This document shows positions 17,670 to 26,083 of a stretch of 64,000 bases of DNA, piece after piece. A model generated the notes under the pieces. The model saw nothing but the letters and a program-made list of their open reading frames with translations, ran no database searches and had not been told where the DNA came from. The DNA comes from Candidatus Saccharimonadota bacterium. Its GTDB lineage: Bacteria > Patescibacteriota > Saccharimonadia > Saccharimonadales > Saccharimonadaceae. The stretch covers positions 25,737 through 89,736 of the forward strand of contig JAFWJH010000004.1 of the NCBI GenBank assembly GCA_017511645.1, given 5' to 3'. The stretch's first letter is position 1, and each line of letters opens with the position of its first letter. Position numbers and translations under genes: made by a program.

Positions 17670-18089
17670 TTAGAACTCCTCTTTCTTAATTATTTTACAT
17701 TTTACTGGCAACTTATGTGAAGCTAGTCTCAAGGCTTCACGCGCCTTTTCTTCGGCTACGTCAGCTACCTCAAACATCACTGTCCCAGCCTTCACCTTCG
17801 CTACGTAAAATTGTGGTTCACCTTTACCGGAACCCATTTTTACGTCGAGAGGCTTCTTAGATACTGGAGTATGCGGGAAAATTCGAATCCAGATTTTACC
17901 GCCACGCTTGAGATAACGTGTGATTGCCTGACGTGCTGCCTCAATCTGGCGGCTAGTAATCCGCTCGTTGTCTAGCGACATCAAACCATATTCGCCAAAC
18001 GCCACAGTATTACAGCGCGTAGCGATACCTTCGTTTTTACCTTTACGTACCTTACGATGTGGTACTTTCTTTGGAATTAAAATAGCCAT
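17670..18089 (-). CDS. rplP: Ribosomal protein L16
   Basis: 139 residues, uL16: [21 protein letters not shown] at the start, [29 protein letters not shown] and [19 protein letters not shown]. The next gene is rpsQ with one base between, so rpmC is absent from the standard position. Confidence 0.97.
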   Translation of the reverse strand: MAILIPKKVPHRKVRKGKNEGIATRCNTVAFGEYGLMSLDNERITSRQIEAARQAITRYLKRGGKIWIRIFPHTPVSKKPLDVKMGSGKGEPQFYVAKVKAGTVMFEVADVAEEKAREALRLASHKLPVKCKIIKKEEF

Positions 18090-18090
18090 C

Positions 18091-18717
18091 TTACTTTTCC
18101 CCCTTATAAATCCAGACCTTTACGCCAATTACACCAGCCACAGTCTGAGCGTGATTACAATAGTAATCAATATCAGCACGCAAAGTGTGTAGAGGAACCG
18201 AGCCTTCGATAAACTTCTCGCGACGGCTCATCTCAGCACCATTTAGACGGCCTGCCACCTCGATACGCACACCTTTAGCACCAGCATTCATAGTAGATTG
18301 CAGTGCCATTTTTACAGCGCGGCGGAAGTTCATCCGCTTACCTAGCTGAAAACCGATATTCTCAGCTACGAGCTTAGCATTGAGTTCTGGTTTTTTAACT
18401 TCTTCTACGTTGATCCGAATTGGACCATCCACGATTTTCTCGAGCTGTTTTTTGAGTTCATTGATACCCGCACCCTGTTTACCGATTACCGCACCAGCCT
18501 TCGCTGTCAAAATCGTAATCGTAGTTAGGTTAGCGGAGCGTTCGATGTTCACCCGCGCAATCGTTGGGCGGCTCTTAAACCGATCTTCGATCGTCTTGCG
18601 GATTTTGTCGTCTTCCAGCAGCCAGCGACGAAAGTCTGCTTTGCGAGTAAACCACTTACTCGACCAATCTTTGCTGATCTGGAGACGGTAAGAGATGGGA
18701 TTAACCTTCTGACCCAT
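18091..18717 (-). CDS. rpsC: Ribosomal protein S3
   Basis: 208 residues from the ATG at 18717 ([14 protein letters not shown]), one base after the rplV stop. The open frame extends upstream into rplV in another frame, but MGQKVNP is the conserved S3 start. The KH domain ([22 protein letters not shown]) and the C-terminal [26 protein letters not shown] are clear. Confidence 0.97.
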   Translation of the reverse strand: MGQKVNPISYRLQISKDWSSKWFTRKADFRRWLLEDDKIRKTIEDRFKSRPTIARVNIERSANLTTITILTAKAGAVIGKQGAGINELKKQLEKIVDGPIRINVEEVKKPELNAKLVAENIGFQLGKRMNFRRAVKMALQSTMNAGAKGVRIEVAGRLNGAEMSRREKFIEGSVPLHTLRADIDYYCNHAQTVAGVIGVKVWIYKGEK

Positions 18718-18718
18718 A

Positions 18719-19132
18719 TTACTTTTTCTCCTTTTTCGCTGCAGCCTTTTCAGCTGGTTTTTCAGCGACCTTTTTAACTTTCTCTTCGCCGGCGACCTCG
18801 ACGAATATATTACTACTAATCTTCTCAAATGGTAATGCACGACCACGTGATGCTGGCTTATACCGGCGCATCCTGGTACCACTGGTTACGAAAATACGTG
18901 CGATTCTGATAGTTTTTGGATCAATGCTGACCTTCGAATTGTTAAGAAGATTAGCATTAGCAGACTCAATCGCTTTTAGAACTGCGCGCGCAGCGCGACG
19001 CGGAGTATGCTCCAAGATCACTATCGCATCTGCTACATAACGATCACGTACCAAGCTAGCTACGATATTAGTTTTGCGTGGCTGGCTATCGATACCTTTT
19101 TCATATGCGTGTGCAAAATAAGTTTCCGCCAT
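18719..19132 (-). CDS. rplV: Ribosomal protein L22
   Basis: 137 residues, uL22. RKTNIVASLVRDRYVADAIVILEHTPRRAARAVLKAIESANANL is the conserved globular core and TRMRRYKPASRGRALPFEKISSNIFVEV the exit-tunnel loop. A Lys/Ala tail of about 20 residues is added. Confidence 0.97.
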   Translation of the reverse strand: MAETYFAHAYEKGIDSQPRKTNIVASLVRDRYVADAIVILEHTPRRAARAVLKAIESANANLLNNSKVSIDPKTIRIARIFVTSGTRMRRYKPASRGRALPFEKISSNIFVEVAGEEKVKKVAEKPAEKAAAKKEKK

Positions 19133-19135
19133 ATT

Positions 19136-19429
19136 TTAACCCTTTCCTTTCGCAGCCGCAGCTTCTGCAGCTTTTTTACCACCATGACGGCGGAACTTAC
19201 GAGTTGGGGCAAACTCACCGAGTTTGTGGCCTACCATATTTTCCGAAATAAAGACTGGTACGTGTACCTTGCCGTTATGCACAGCAATCGTCCGCCCCAC
19301 CATTTCTGGCGAAATCGTCGAACTTCTAGCCCAAGTCTTGATCACGGTGCGATCTTCGCTAGATAGAGCAGCAACTTTCTTGGCGAGTTTGTAGTCTACG
19401 AATAGACCTTTTTTAAGACTCCTAGACAT
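19136..19429 (-). CDS. rpsS: Ribosomal protein S19
   Basis: 97 residues, uS19: [71 protein letters not shown]. Its start overlaps the rplB stop by one base. Confidence 0.98.
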   Translation of the reverse strand: MSRSLKKGLFVDYKLAKKVAALSSEDRTVIKTWARSSTISPEMVGRTIAVHNGKVHVPVFISENMVGHKLGEFAPTRKFRRHGGKKAAEAAAAKGKG

Positions 19430-20265
19430 TATCTCCTCTTTCCTTCGTGACGACTACGCACGATCATTTTATTAGTTTTCTTATTATGACGAGTACGGTA
19501 ACCAAGCGTCAACTGACCCCATGGTGTACGTGGAGCCTTACCAGACCCGTGACGACCACCGTCACCACCACCATGTGGGTGGTCTGTGGCGTTCATCACA
19601 ACACCACGCACCGTTGGGCGGATACCCTTACGGCGGCGACGTCCGGCTGCACCAATCTTGATATTCTGGTGTTGTTCGTTCGATACGGTACCAATCGAAG
19701 CTTCACAAGTTACCAACACCTTACGCACCTCACCGGATGGCATCTTGATAGTGGCATAGCCATTTTCTTTTGCCATCAGCTGCGCCGAGCTACCAGCTGC
19801 GCGTACCATTTGGGCACCCTTGCCAGGTGCTAGCTCGATCGCATACACGAAAGTACCAACTGGGATATTTTCAAGTGGCATCCGGTTAGAGTTTTCAACT
19901 TCTACGTCTTTGCCAGTCTTGAAAGTACTACCCTTGGTCATCTTGGTGTCAGCGAGCACATAATAATACACACCATTTTGATCTTTTACCCGCGCGATAC
20001 GAGCGCTACGGTTTGGATCGTATTCGATCTCTTCAACAGTAAAGGTCAAATCTTGTGGTAATTTATAAGTCATAATACGATAATGACGTTTTACACCACC
20101 ACCACGGTGACGCACCGTAATACGACCTTGGTTGTTCTTACCTGCTTGTTGTTTTTTCGCCTTAAGTAACGACTTCATCGGCTTCTTTGTCGTAATTTGA
20201 TCAAAATCCTGAGTGGTCTTTTGACGTTGAGCCGGCGTAATCGGGCGATAAGCCTTAATTGCCAT
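19429..20265 (-). CDS. rplB: Ribosomal protein L2
   Basis: 278 residues, uL2, a peptidyl-transferase-centre protein. [16 protein letters not shown] at the start; the conserved [27 protein letters not shown] loop near the C-terminus carries the functionally important histidine. The ATG overlaps the rplW stop by one base. Confidence 0.98.
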   Translation of the reverse strand: MAIKAYRPITPAQRQKTTQDFDQITTKKPMKSLLKAKKQQAGKNNQGRITVRHRGGGVKRHYRIMTYKLPQDLTFTVEEIEYDPNRSARIARVKDQNGVYYYVLADTKMTKGSTFKTGKDVEVENSNRMPLENIPVGTFVYAIELAPGKGAQMVRAAGSSAQLMAKENGYATIKMPSGEVRKVLVTCEASIGTVSNEQHQNIKIGAAGRRRRKGIRPTVRGVVMNATDHPHGGGDGGRHGSGKAPRTPWGQLTLGYRTRHNKKTNKMIVRSRHEGKRR

Positions 20266-20654
20266 TATTTATTCTCCTTCCCTGCATTCTTGTCCGCCTT
20301 GGCCTTTTTGTCGGTCTTAGCTTCCTTTGCGCTGGTTTTAGTTTCTTCTTGCTCTTCAAATACTTTGATAGAGTCACCTTTTTTCAGCCTTACGTAAGCA
20401 AACTTCTTATCTTGGCGATAAGTTGTACCAGGATAAGCGTGCTTACCTTTGCTGTATTTAGTCTTTTTACCATTACGGATCAACGTGCGTACATCAGTTA
20501 CGGTCACGTTAAACTCTTTTTCTACCATTCTAGCAATCTCTTGCTTACCCATCGTACGCTTCACAGGGAAAACGTAAATCCGGTTAGTTTGCTCAAGATA
20601 GCTTTTTTCGGTAGCGCGTGGCTCTAAGAGGTTCAATTTGATTTCTTCTGCCAT
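20265..20654 (-). CDS. rplW: Ribosomal protein L23
   Basis: 129 residues. The uL23 core (about 1-95) shows EPRATEKSYLEQTNRIYVFPVKRTMGKQEIARMVEKEFNVTVTDVRTL. A Lys/Ala/Glu-rich tail of about 30 residues follows. Confidence 0.95.
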   Translation of the reverse strand: MAEEIKLNLLEPRATEKSYLEQTNRIYVFPVKRTMGKQEIARMVEKEFNVTVTDVRTLIRNGKKTKYSKGKHAYPGTTYRQDKKFAYVRLKKGDSIKVFEEQEETKTSAKEAKTDKKAKADKNAGKENK

Positions 20655-20655
20655 C

Positions 20656-21255
20656 TTACTTCTCCTCTCCCATTAGCCATTTTTCAGTCTCCTTAAGAGC
20701 TGCTTCACTAAATATGATCGCATCTGCATTCATAATATCGAAAACATTAAGATATGTAGCACGCACTAGCTTTACATTCGACAAATTATTAGTAGAGCGA
20801 AGAACTTCTGGAGTTTTTTCAGCTGCTACTGCGAGTACATTTTTGCCATCAAGCTTCATATCTTTCAAAACTTTGGCAGCTGTCTTAGTCTTACCGTCAA
20901 ATTTTACTGCTGGATCAAGCACAAATACAGCCTTATCTGCATTCTTCATTGACAAAGCCTGACGTACGGCCAAACGCTTTGAAGATTTAGCGATTTTCTT
21001 GGTGAAGTTCTCTTCGCCAGTGCGACCAAATGCCACGCCACCATGACGCCAAATCGGGTTACGGGTAGAGCCAAAACGTGCCCGACCGGTACCTTTTTGT
21101 CTCCATGGTTTCTTACCGCCACCACGTACTTCGCCACGTTTCAAAGTTTTAGCGTGTGAAGAACGTGAGTTTGCAAGATAAGCATCATAAGCAAGTTTTA
21201 CGAGCTCATGATTTTCTACTTTTAGTCCAAAGATATCTTTATTCAACGTCGCCAT
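20656..21255 (-). CDS. rplD: Ribosomal protein L4
   Basis: 199 residues, uL4. NSRSSHAKTLKRGEVRGGGKKPWRQKGTGRARFGSTRNPIWRHGGVAFG is the conserved exit-tunnel loop. L4 is a known autoregulator of S10 operons in other bacteria; whether it acts here on the structured leader is not shown. Confidence 0.97.
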   Translation of the reverse strand: MATLNKDIFGLKVENHELVKLAYDAYLANSRSSHAKTLKRGEVRGGGKKPWRQKGTGRARFGSTRNPIWRHGGVAFGRTGEENFTKKIAKSSKRLAVRQALSMKNADKAVFVLDPAVKFDGKTKTAAKVLKDMKLDGKNVLAVAAEKTPEVLRSTNNLSNVKLVRATYLNVFDIMNADAIIFSEAALKETEKWLMGEEK

Positions 21256-21256
21256 A

Positions 21257-21877
21257 TTACTCCTTTCCCTCCACGCTTACAATACCTTTCTTCGGGCCAG
21301 GCACAGCGCCTTTTAGACCGATCAGGTTATTTTCCGCGTCGATATAAGCGACTACGAGATTCTTTACGGTTACTTGGTCGTGACCCATGCGGCCTGGCAT
21401 TTTCTTGCCCTTCCAGACTTTTTGTGGATACATCGAACCAATCGAACCTACACGGCGGATATTACCCTTAAAACCGTGCGTATTACGGGATTCGTTAAAG
21501 TTATAACGTTTCACTGTACCAGCAAAACCCTTACCTTTACTCGTCCCAGTTACGGCTACCTTATCACCTAGCTTAAAGCTATCCACAGTAAGATTATCGC
21601 CGAGCTTCATCCCTTCAGGAATCTCTTCTACGCGAAACTCCTTCAAGACTTTAGGATTGATATTTTCACCAGCCTTTTTTACATGGACAGATACCGACTT
21701 GCTCAGATTCTTACCCTGACCATATCCCACCTGCACAGCGTTATAACCATCAGTATCGACGGTTTTAATCTGAGTCACCGTGCAAGGGCCAGCTTGGAGG
21801 ATAGTTACTGGCGTAACTTCACCCGTATCGCCGATGATCTGGGTCATACCAATTTTGGTGCCGAGAATGACTTGCAT
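21257..21877 (-). CDS. rplC: Ribosomal protein L3, first gene of the cluster
   Basis: 206 residues, uL3: LGTKIGMTQIIGDTGEVTPVTILQAGPCTVTQIKT at the start, GTSKGKGFAGTVKRYNFNESRNTHGFKGNIRRVGSIG in the middle. It is the first gene of the unit; rpsJ (S10), which normally precedes it, is not in the window. GGAAAGGAATAGG lies before the ATG. A leader of about 200 nt with stable hairpins precedes it. Confidence 0.97.
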   Translation of the reverse strand: MQVILGTKIGMTQIIGDTGEVTPVTILQAGPCTVTQIKTVDTDGYNAVQVGYGQGKNLSKSVSVHVKKAGENINPKVLKEFRVEEIPEGMKLGDNLTVDSFKLGDKVAVTGTSKGKGFAGTVKRYNFNESRNTHGFKGNIRRVGSIGSMYPQKVWKGKKMPGRMGHDQVTVKNLVVAYIDAENNLIGLKGAVPGPKKGIVSVEGKE

Positions 21878-22078
21878 CCTATTCCTTTCCTTTATTTTGT
21901 TTGATTATTTAGAGTTTTGCCTCTGTACAACAGGCAAAACTACCACACTCGCCTATAGCAAGCAATTTCGAAAGTTTTATCTCTGTACACCAGACAAAAC
22001 TTTACACTATTAAAACTAGACTTTTAGGCCGGTTTCTTCCATCCTTCGACTTCAGACCTCACCTTATGTCTAGATAAC
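21878..22078 (-). promoter_or_regulatory. Structured leader of the ribosomal operon
   Basis: A predicted 5' UTR of about 200 nt. On the minus strand it holds a CTAGAC/GTCTAG outer stem (22016-22021 with 22068-22073) and two related hairpins. The first has a 12-position stem with one mismatch (21971-21982 with 21992-22003). The second has a perfect 10-bp stem (21913-21922 with 21932-21941). Both 9-nt loops contain the self-complementary TGTACA. This is a candidate ribosomal-protein autoregulatory RNA. Confidence 0.6.
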
Positions 22079-22084
22079 TCTCAC

Positions 22085-22113
22085 ATTATAGCACACATCC
22101 GCCCCTTTTTCAA
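22085..22113 (-). promoter_or_regulatory. Main promoter of the ribosomal operon
   Basis: Reverse strand TTGAAA (22108-22113), 17-base spacer ending TGTGC, TATAAT (22085-22090). Confidence 0.8.
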
Positions 22114-22138
22114 CCCCTATTTTACTATATTTTTACAA

Positions 22139-22168
22139 GAAAAAGCCCCGGAGTTTCACCGGAGCAGT
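22139..22168 (-). terminator. Intrinsic terminator after the 113-aa gene
   Basis: On the minus strand GCTCCGG and CCGGGGC pair (one T-G wobble) around a TGAAACT loop, followed by TTTTT. Confidence 0.75.
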
Positions 22169-22180
22169 TTCATCTTTAAC

Positions 22181-22522
22181 TTATTCGCTATCTTCTTCAT
22201 ACACATCATTTTTGATTCTTTTTCTGTAAAACAGAAACCAAATCACCATAATGATGATCTCTACCGCAACCAACGCCGCCAAAGCGATAATCTTATGCGA
22301 TAAATCCGTACCGAGCGAAGAGAAAAACAGCAATAAAGCAATCACAGCCTGCAGGCCCGCCGGAAAACGAATATTGTCCGATATAACCGCAATCAAAACA
22401 ATAATACCAAGTGTTCCGCCAAGCATCACACACTGCACTGTCTCTGCTGCTACCCCAAGGCTCAGCATGATGATTGAAGCAATCGCCATCAATGCATCAA
22501 AGATCAATACGAAAAAAGTCAT
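22181..22522 (-). CDS. Small multi-pass membrane protein
   Basis: 113 residues, almost entirely hydrophobic, with about four predicted transmembrane helices and a charged C-terminal tail (FYRKRIKNDVYEEDSE). No family recognised. GGGGAGGGAT provides a Shine-Dalgarno before the ATG, and a TTGACA-17-TATAAT promoter lies about 45 bases upstream. It is the first gene of the accessory stretch beside the ribosomal cluster. Confidence 0.7.
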   Translation of the reverse strand: MTFFVLIFDALMAIASIIMLSLGVAAETVQCVMLGGTLGIIVLIAVISDNIRFPAGLQAVIALLLFFSSLGTDLSHKIIALAALVAVEIIIMVIWFLFYRKRIKNDVYEEDSE

Positions 22523-22564
22523 ATTCTATCCCTCCCCGATAGTTATTTTAATGTGCATACCCTC

Positions 22565-22593
22565 ATTATACCACACATGCTTATTTTTGTCAA
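22565..22593 (-). promoter_or_regulatory. Consensus promoter of the 113-aa membrane protein
   Basis: Reverse strand TTGACA (22588-22593), 17 bases, TATAAT (22565-22570) with TGG before it. The spacer is nearly identical to that of the promoter at 26286-26314. Confidence 0.75.
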
Positions 22594-22645
22594 TAGTAAT
22601 ATCACGAAAATGGGAGGCAATATAGCCTCCCGATCGTTTTGCAGA

Positions 22646-22960
22646 TTAATCCCAGCAATACTGGTATTCCCTGAACCCAGGGTCGTACCAGCGTATGCAC
22701 CTCGTAGCAAAGCCGACAATCGTCTTTTTTGCATATGGCACTGCATCATCATTATGACGAATATACAAGATATGAAGCTTGGATTTTCTTCGCAACCTTC
22801 TCTCTATCTTTTTGAGATCCCTTTTTAAATACGGGCTCAAACCACAGTTATCAAAGAAGTCTTTCAGCTCCTCTTCTACTATTTTTTGGTCAATATTCAT
22901 CAAATTGCCACTACGAGACTTGCGCACCATGGCGTTAGTCAGCTGAAAATATTTCTGCAT
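22646..22960 (-). CDS. Unknown basic protein in an operon with a sigma-like protein
   Basis: 104 residues, with a strongly basic middle (LKRDLKKIERRLRRKSKLHILYIRH) and an aromatic C-terminus (IRWYDPGFREYQYCWD). No membrane segment. A strong Shine-Dalgarno (GGGAGGTGA) precedes the ATG at 22960. The 12-base gap to the upstream gene indicates co-transcription. Family unknown; the basic helix could bind nucleic acid, which is only a guess. Confidence 0.65.
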   Translation of the reverse strand: MQKYFQLTNAMVRKSRSGNLMNIDQKIVEEELKDFFDNCGLSPYLKRDLKKIERRLRRKSKLHILYIRHNDDAVPYAKKTIVGFATRCIRWYDPGFREYQYCWD

Positions 22961-22972
22961 TTTTTCACCTCC

Positions 22973-23608
22973 CTACACATCAAAATCTTTACAAAATGCT
23001 GTTTTAAAAATCGAAGTGTCAAAAATTGCAATCAATTTACCCAATGCTTTATCTCTACGATTTCGAATCACTGATTCGTCCTCTTCGCCCAAGATCTTTG
23101 CAATACTGTAGATATCTCTACAAATGCCATCCTTTAGGCCAAAGATACATTTGATCAAACCATACTCGTCATCGAGAGCAGCTTCGAGTGCTGCATGCAA
23201 AGCCTCCATTATTGATTCTGAAGTTCCGACAAACTGCTCATATTTTTCATTCGAAAAATACTTTAAGCCTCTGTAAATGTTTGATTGCTCATCTGTGAAG
23301 CTTTCGTCATAATTGCCGCTCATTGCGCCAATTATCAAAGCCAACCAATTAAAGCTTGTCTGATATTCGTTAAAATCATGGCGAATATAGCCAGCTTTGT
23401 TTAGCGCATTCTGAATCTCCAGGTAACAATTCCTTGCCTGATCAGGATCCTCTATTTTCTGCGCCAAATCATCAGCCAACGTACCCACTCTCGCGGACAA
23501 AATTACACCACTGATAGGAAAATGATCGCCCATCAACGAAATTACAGCTTGGCTTACGCCAATTTCCTCAAACGATTTCAGTTCATTCGCCTTTTTACAT
23601 TTTGTCAT
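22973..23608 (-). CDS. Unknown protein with sigma-70 region 4-like C-terminus
   Basis: 211 residues from the ATG at 23608 (MTKCKKANELKSFEEIG), which has GAGGGGGAC upstream; a TTG six codons earlier is also open. The first 140 residues are helical and unrecognised. The stretch from about 150 to 195 (EYGLIKCIFGLKDGICRDIYSIAKILGEEDESVIRNRRDKALGKL) matches the layout of sigma factor region 4: the RFGL-like turn, the first helix, and RxxxRxKALxKL in the recognition part. No region 2 is seen, so it is not a complete sigma factor. It may be a transcription regulator; moderate to low certainty. Confidence 0.6.
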   Translation of the reverse strand: MTKCKKANELKSFEEIGVSQAVISLMGDHFPISGVILSARVGTLADDLAQKIEDPDQARNCYLEIQNALNKAGYIRHDFNEYQTSFNWLALIIGAMSGNYDESFTDEQSNIYRGLKYFSNEKYEQFVGTSESIMEALHAALEAALDDEYGLIKCIFGLKDGICRDIYSIAKILGEEDESVIRNRRDKALGKLIAIFDTSIFKTAFCKDFDV

Positions 23609-23687
23609 TTCTGTAGTCCCCCTCAAGGTATATTTTTTAATTTACTGGTGCAAAAACACCCCACCGAGCCAAAACTCAGCTTCATAA

Positions 23688-23716
23688 ATTATAGCACAAA
23701 CACAATAAAAAGTCAA
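23688..23716 (-). promoter_or_regulatory. Repeated promoter cassette, copy 1
   Basis: Reverse strand TTGACT (23711-23716), 17-base spacer, TATAAT (23688-23693). The whole 29-base unit is identical to the copy at 33296-33324 and differs by one base from that at 27997-28025. The leader to the ATG at 23608 is about 73 nt. Confidence 0.8.
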
Positions 23717-23760
23717 GATACAGTCTGCCCATCCTATTGACCTTTACAATAATTTCACTT

Positions 23761-23892
23761 AAGAGCGAGTCACTGCTCTTCTATTTGAACAGTAACTTTT
23801 TTAGTTTTAGGTTTGCGCTTGAATCCCCTTTCGGAGCGGACCTATGCGGATAAGGTCTGCTCGTCTCACGGGAGATCTATATTTTTCGCTCT
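23761..23892. ncRNA. Candidate structured RNA of unknown class
   Basis: This divergent intergenic stretch has inward-paired ends (AGAGCGA 23762-23768 with TCGCTCT 23886-23892). Inside is a strong 10-bp hairpin (GAGCGGACCT 23834-23843 with AGGTCTGCTC 23853-23862), plus a GAGAT/ATCT-type short stem near the 3' end. The strand is not decided. The promoter of the plus-strand metalloprotease lies after it, so it is not simply that gene's leader. It does not match SRP, tmRNA or RNase P motifs that I can recognise. Confidence 0.35.
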
Positions 23893-23908
23893 AATGGCTA
23901 TTTTTTGC

Positions 23909-23914
23909 TATACT
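23909..23914 (+). promoter_or_regulatory. Extended -10 promoter of the HELTH metalloprotease gene
   Basis: TGC-TATACT, 20 bases before the ATG, with a strong AAAAGGAGGT Shine-Dalgarno (23921-23930). Confidence 0.6.
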
Positions 23915-23933
23915 TATATCAAAAGGAGGTAAA

Positions 23934-25268
23934 ATGTCAGAAAAAGTACCTAGGCCAAATAATTTCGACCCAGTAGAATTCGCCAAATCTATAGAAGATT
24001 CAACTCCCAAAAATTCACGCCTGCTCGGCCAAACGGCTCTAAATAGTGCATATTCCGTTGACCTTAATTTAGGGGCAGTTGAAAGATATAATTATCCTGA
24101 ATTACATGATCATTTTATTCATATCCTCAATAAAAGAATTGATCAATATATCTCAGAAGAATATGATGTAGAAAAAGAGATACGAGAGCCACTAGCTAAG
24201 GCTCCAGACTCTATAAAAAAGATGCAAAATGAAATATTTTCAGATTTAATAAGACCCGAAGACCATTTCATCATGAGGACAATCCGACCAGAAAAATGTG
24301 AAACAAGGACAGAGGTGAAGGTTTTTGCCGCGGTCTTTGGTGAAAAAGTCCCCGAAGTCTATGATTTTACTAGTAAAATAACTGAAAAAGGCAATAGCGA
24401 AGAATACATTATCCCTGACAAAACTATCAAAAATTTTATTTCTTGGTACCACAATCGCGCATCAGACGAAAGCAAAGATATTTTTCGTGAGTTAAATTCT
24501 TATGCTAATGATTATAAAAACTATGTACATATCGCTAGCAAATATAATATTCTTCCAAAAGAATTCGAAGAAAAAGTAAAACTTTTGAATGACGAATCTG
24601 AGGACGCTTTTAGCGTAGAATACGGTCTATTAGATGCCATTAATGCATATAGGGAAACTTCCGATGAACTTTATAAAATTGGCGGAACGTGTGAATATGC
24701 AGGGCATTCTTTCATTAGAAATAAAAAAATAAATTTAAGGCTTGATCTATGTTTAAAAAATCATGGAAAATTATATCCTACAGGATTAAGCACATTTTAC
24801 CACGAACTAACACACGCTGCGTCTGGAGATGACATACTATTCGGTAACAATGAAAAAGCGAGAAGAATTTTTAATGAAGCCTTAACGGAAAGTATTTGCA
24901 ATCGTATCATGAAAATAGTTGATTTGAGCAAGTATTCTAATATTGATAACGAAGCGTTGAACAACATAGAGTCTTTTGGAGGACGATCGTACAAAACAGA
25001 AAGAAAAGTTTTAGAATATTTATCATCCGGCGGAAAAAAGAATATCAGCCCAGCAGAATTTTATATTGCGTATATTGACGAAAATCTTTATGATGAGGAT
25101 TTTAGCATTAACAACCCTGGCCCAAATCAACAAAAACTAATCGACGATCTTTTAGAATCTTTCCCAGAATGCAAAGATTTAACTGGCCTTGGCAAAATGA
25201 TAGTAGACAAATTTAATGAGTTAAAAGAAAGCTCAAAAGAAGACGCCGCGTCTCACGCCTCTGCTTGA
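23934..25268 (+). CDS. HELTH zinc metalloprotease-like protein, gluzincin type
   Basis: 444 residues, soluble, with no signal peptide or membrane helix. Zinc motif HELTH at residues 290-294 (STFYHELTHAASGDD), followed 20-25 residues later by NEALTES (314-320), which could supply the third glutamate ligand as in gluzincins. The N-terminal 280 residues are helical and charged and match nothing I know. Substrate unknown. The gene is visibly A/T-richer than the core genes around it and sits among unknown genes, suggesting transfer. The stop is TGA. A terminator follows. Intracellular action or an unrecognised export route is equally possible. Confidence 0.75.
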   Translation: MSEKVPRPNNFDPVEFAKSIEDSTPKNSRLLGQTALNSAYSVDLNLGAVERYNYPELHDHFIHILNKRIDQYISEEYDVEKEIREPLAKAPDSIKKMQNEIFSDLIRPEDHFIMRTIRPEKCETRTEVKVFAAVFGEKVPEVYDFTSKITEKGNSEEYIIPDKTIKNFISWYHNRASDESKDIFRELNSYANDYKNYVHIASKYNILPKEFEEKVKLLNDESEDAFSVEYGLLDAINAYRETSDELYKIGGTCEYAGHSFIRNKKINLRLDLCLKNHGKLYPTGLSTFYHELTHAASGDDILFGNNEKARRIFNEALTESICNRIMKIVDLSKYSNIDNEALNNIESFGGRSYKTERKVLEYLSSGGKKNISPAEFYIAYIDENLYDEDFSINNPGPNQQKLIDDLLESFPECKDLTGLGKMIVDKFNELKESSKEDAASHASA

Positions 25269-25280
25269 TTCCCACCATTA

Positions 25281-25312
25281 AAAAGCCCCGGCTGGCTGCC
25301 GGGGACATTTTT
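25281..25312. terminator. Bidirectional terminator
   Basis: CCCCGGC (25286-25292) and GCCGGGG (25298-25304) with A-rich and T-rich flanks. It serves the metalloprotease gene and the convergent 76-aa gene. Confidence 0.85.
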
Positions 25313-25541
25313 AGTCGCTATTTTTAGCGTCTTTTTTGTGTCGCTTTGAAGCCTCTACTGCATTGATTATTCCGAATACTAAGCAATATATATTAGCTAT
25401 AAATACGATAAATATAATTGCTGTGGCAGTAAATCTATCAAACGAACCTGGGCGATAAACCAATGTATATACATAAATACATAAAATAATATCACCGATA
25501 ATTTTACTAACGATCCCAAAACTTAATGCTTTTTCTTTCAT
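25311..25541 (-). CDS. Small two-helix membrane protein
   Basis: 76 residues from the ATG at 25541 (MKEKALSFGIVSKIIG), which has AAAGGAG upstream; the open frame continues 10 codons further without a better start. Two transmembrane helices and a basic tail (EASKRHKKDAKNSD). No family recognised. Confidence 0.65.
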   Translation of the reverse strand: MKEKALSFGIVSKIIGDIILCIYVYTLVYRPGSFDRFTATAIIFIVFIANIYCLVFGIINAVEASKRHKKDAKNSD

Positions 25542-25623
25542 GGTTTTCTCCTTTAAATAGTACATAGTCAAAATCTATAATCACTAAAAGCCTTCCCAAA
25601 ACAGAAAGCGTAGCATGGGTTCA

Positions 25624-25643
25624 GCGGGCCGTCACCGGCCCGC
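25624..25643. other. GC-rich perfect hairpin
   Basis: GCGGGCCG (25624-25631) and CGGCCCGC (25636-25643) form an 8-bp stem with a TCAC loop. It lies after the 129-aa gene but lacks a T-run, so it is not a classic terminator; it may stabilise a 3' end or be part of an unknown RNA. Confidence 0.5.
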
Positions 25644-25693
25644 AACATAGACGTTATCCTCCTTAGATCTTAAAGTACGCCAATGCGTAGTTG

Positions 25694-26083
25694 TTAGTCG
25701 TATTCGTCCTCACTAGTCTTACTGTATCCGTAAAGCTCACTACGATACTCATTTGGATCATAGTCCAAACGAAGATCATCTTCTGATAGCTCGCGAACAC
25801 GATCGCAATATCCTATGACTTCATGATCCTTCAAATAGCCAACTACAAAACTCGCAATTGGCGCATCAAAGCGAAACGCGTCATCATAGCATAGTGCGAG
25901 CTCCCACAAGGCATCGTCATAACCATGACCATCGCCAAGCTTATCAACGGAAACTGAGAAACCATTCGGGTAACCTACCATCATATGGTAACCCTCGTTA
26001 TCACGAGGCTTGACCACAAAGTCGATAGACCCGTTAATGATCTCTTCAAACATTAGTTCAGACATGAAAGAGAAATTCATCAT
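25694..26083 (-). CDS. Unknown acidic small protein with long leader
   Basis: 129 residues from the ATG at 26083 (MMNFSFMSELMFEEI), chosen for the AAGGA 7 bases upstream; the frame is open further upstream but without a ribosome site. Acidic, soluble, with an Asp/Tyr-rich C-terminus (LRLDYDPNEYRSELYGYSKTSEDEYD). No family recognised. Its consensus promoter lies about 200 bases upstream. Confidence 0.6.
   Translation of the reverse strand: MMNFSFMSELMFEEIINGSIDFVVKPRDNEGYHMMVGYPNGFSVSVDKLGDGHGYDDALWELALCYDDAFRFDAPIASFVVGYLKDHEVIGYCDRVRELSEDDLRLDYDPNEYRSELYGYSKTSEDEYD

Noticed and set aside
18718..18882. N-terminal extension of S3 by 55 residues
   Set aside because: The extension overlaps rplV in another frame, and the conserved MGQKVNP start lies at 18717 next to the rplV stop.
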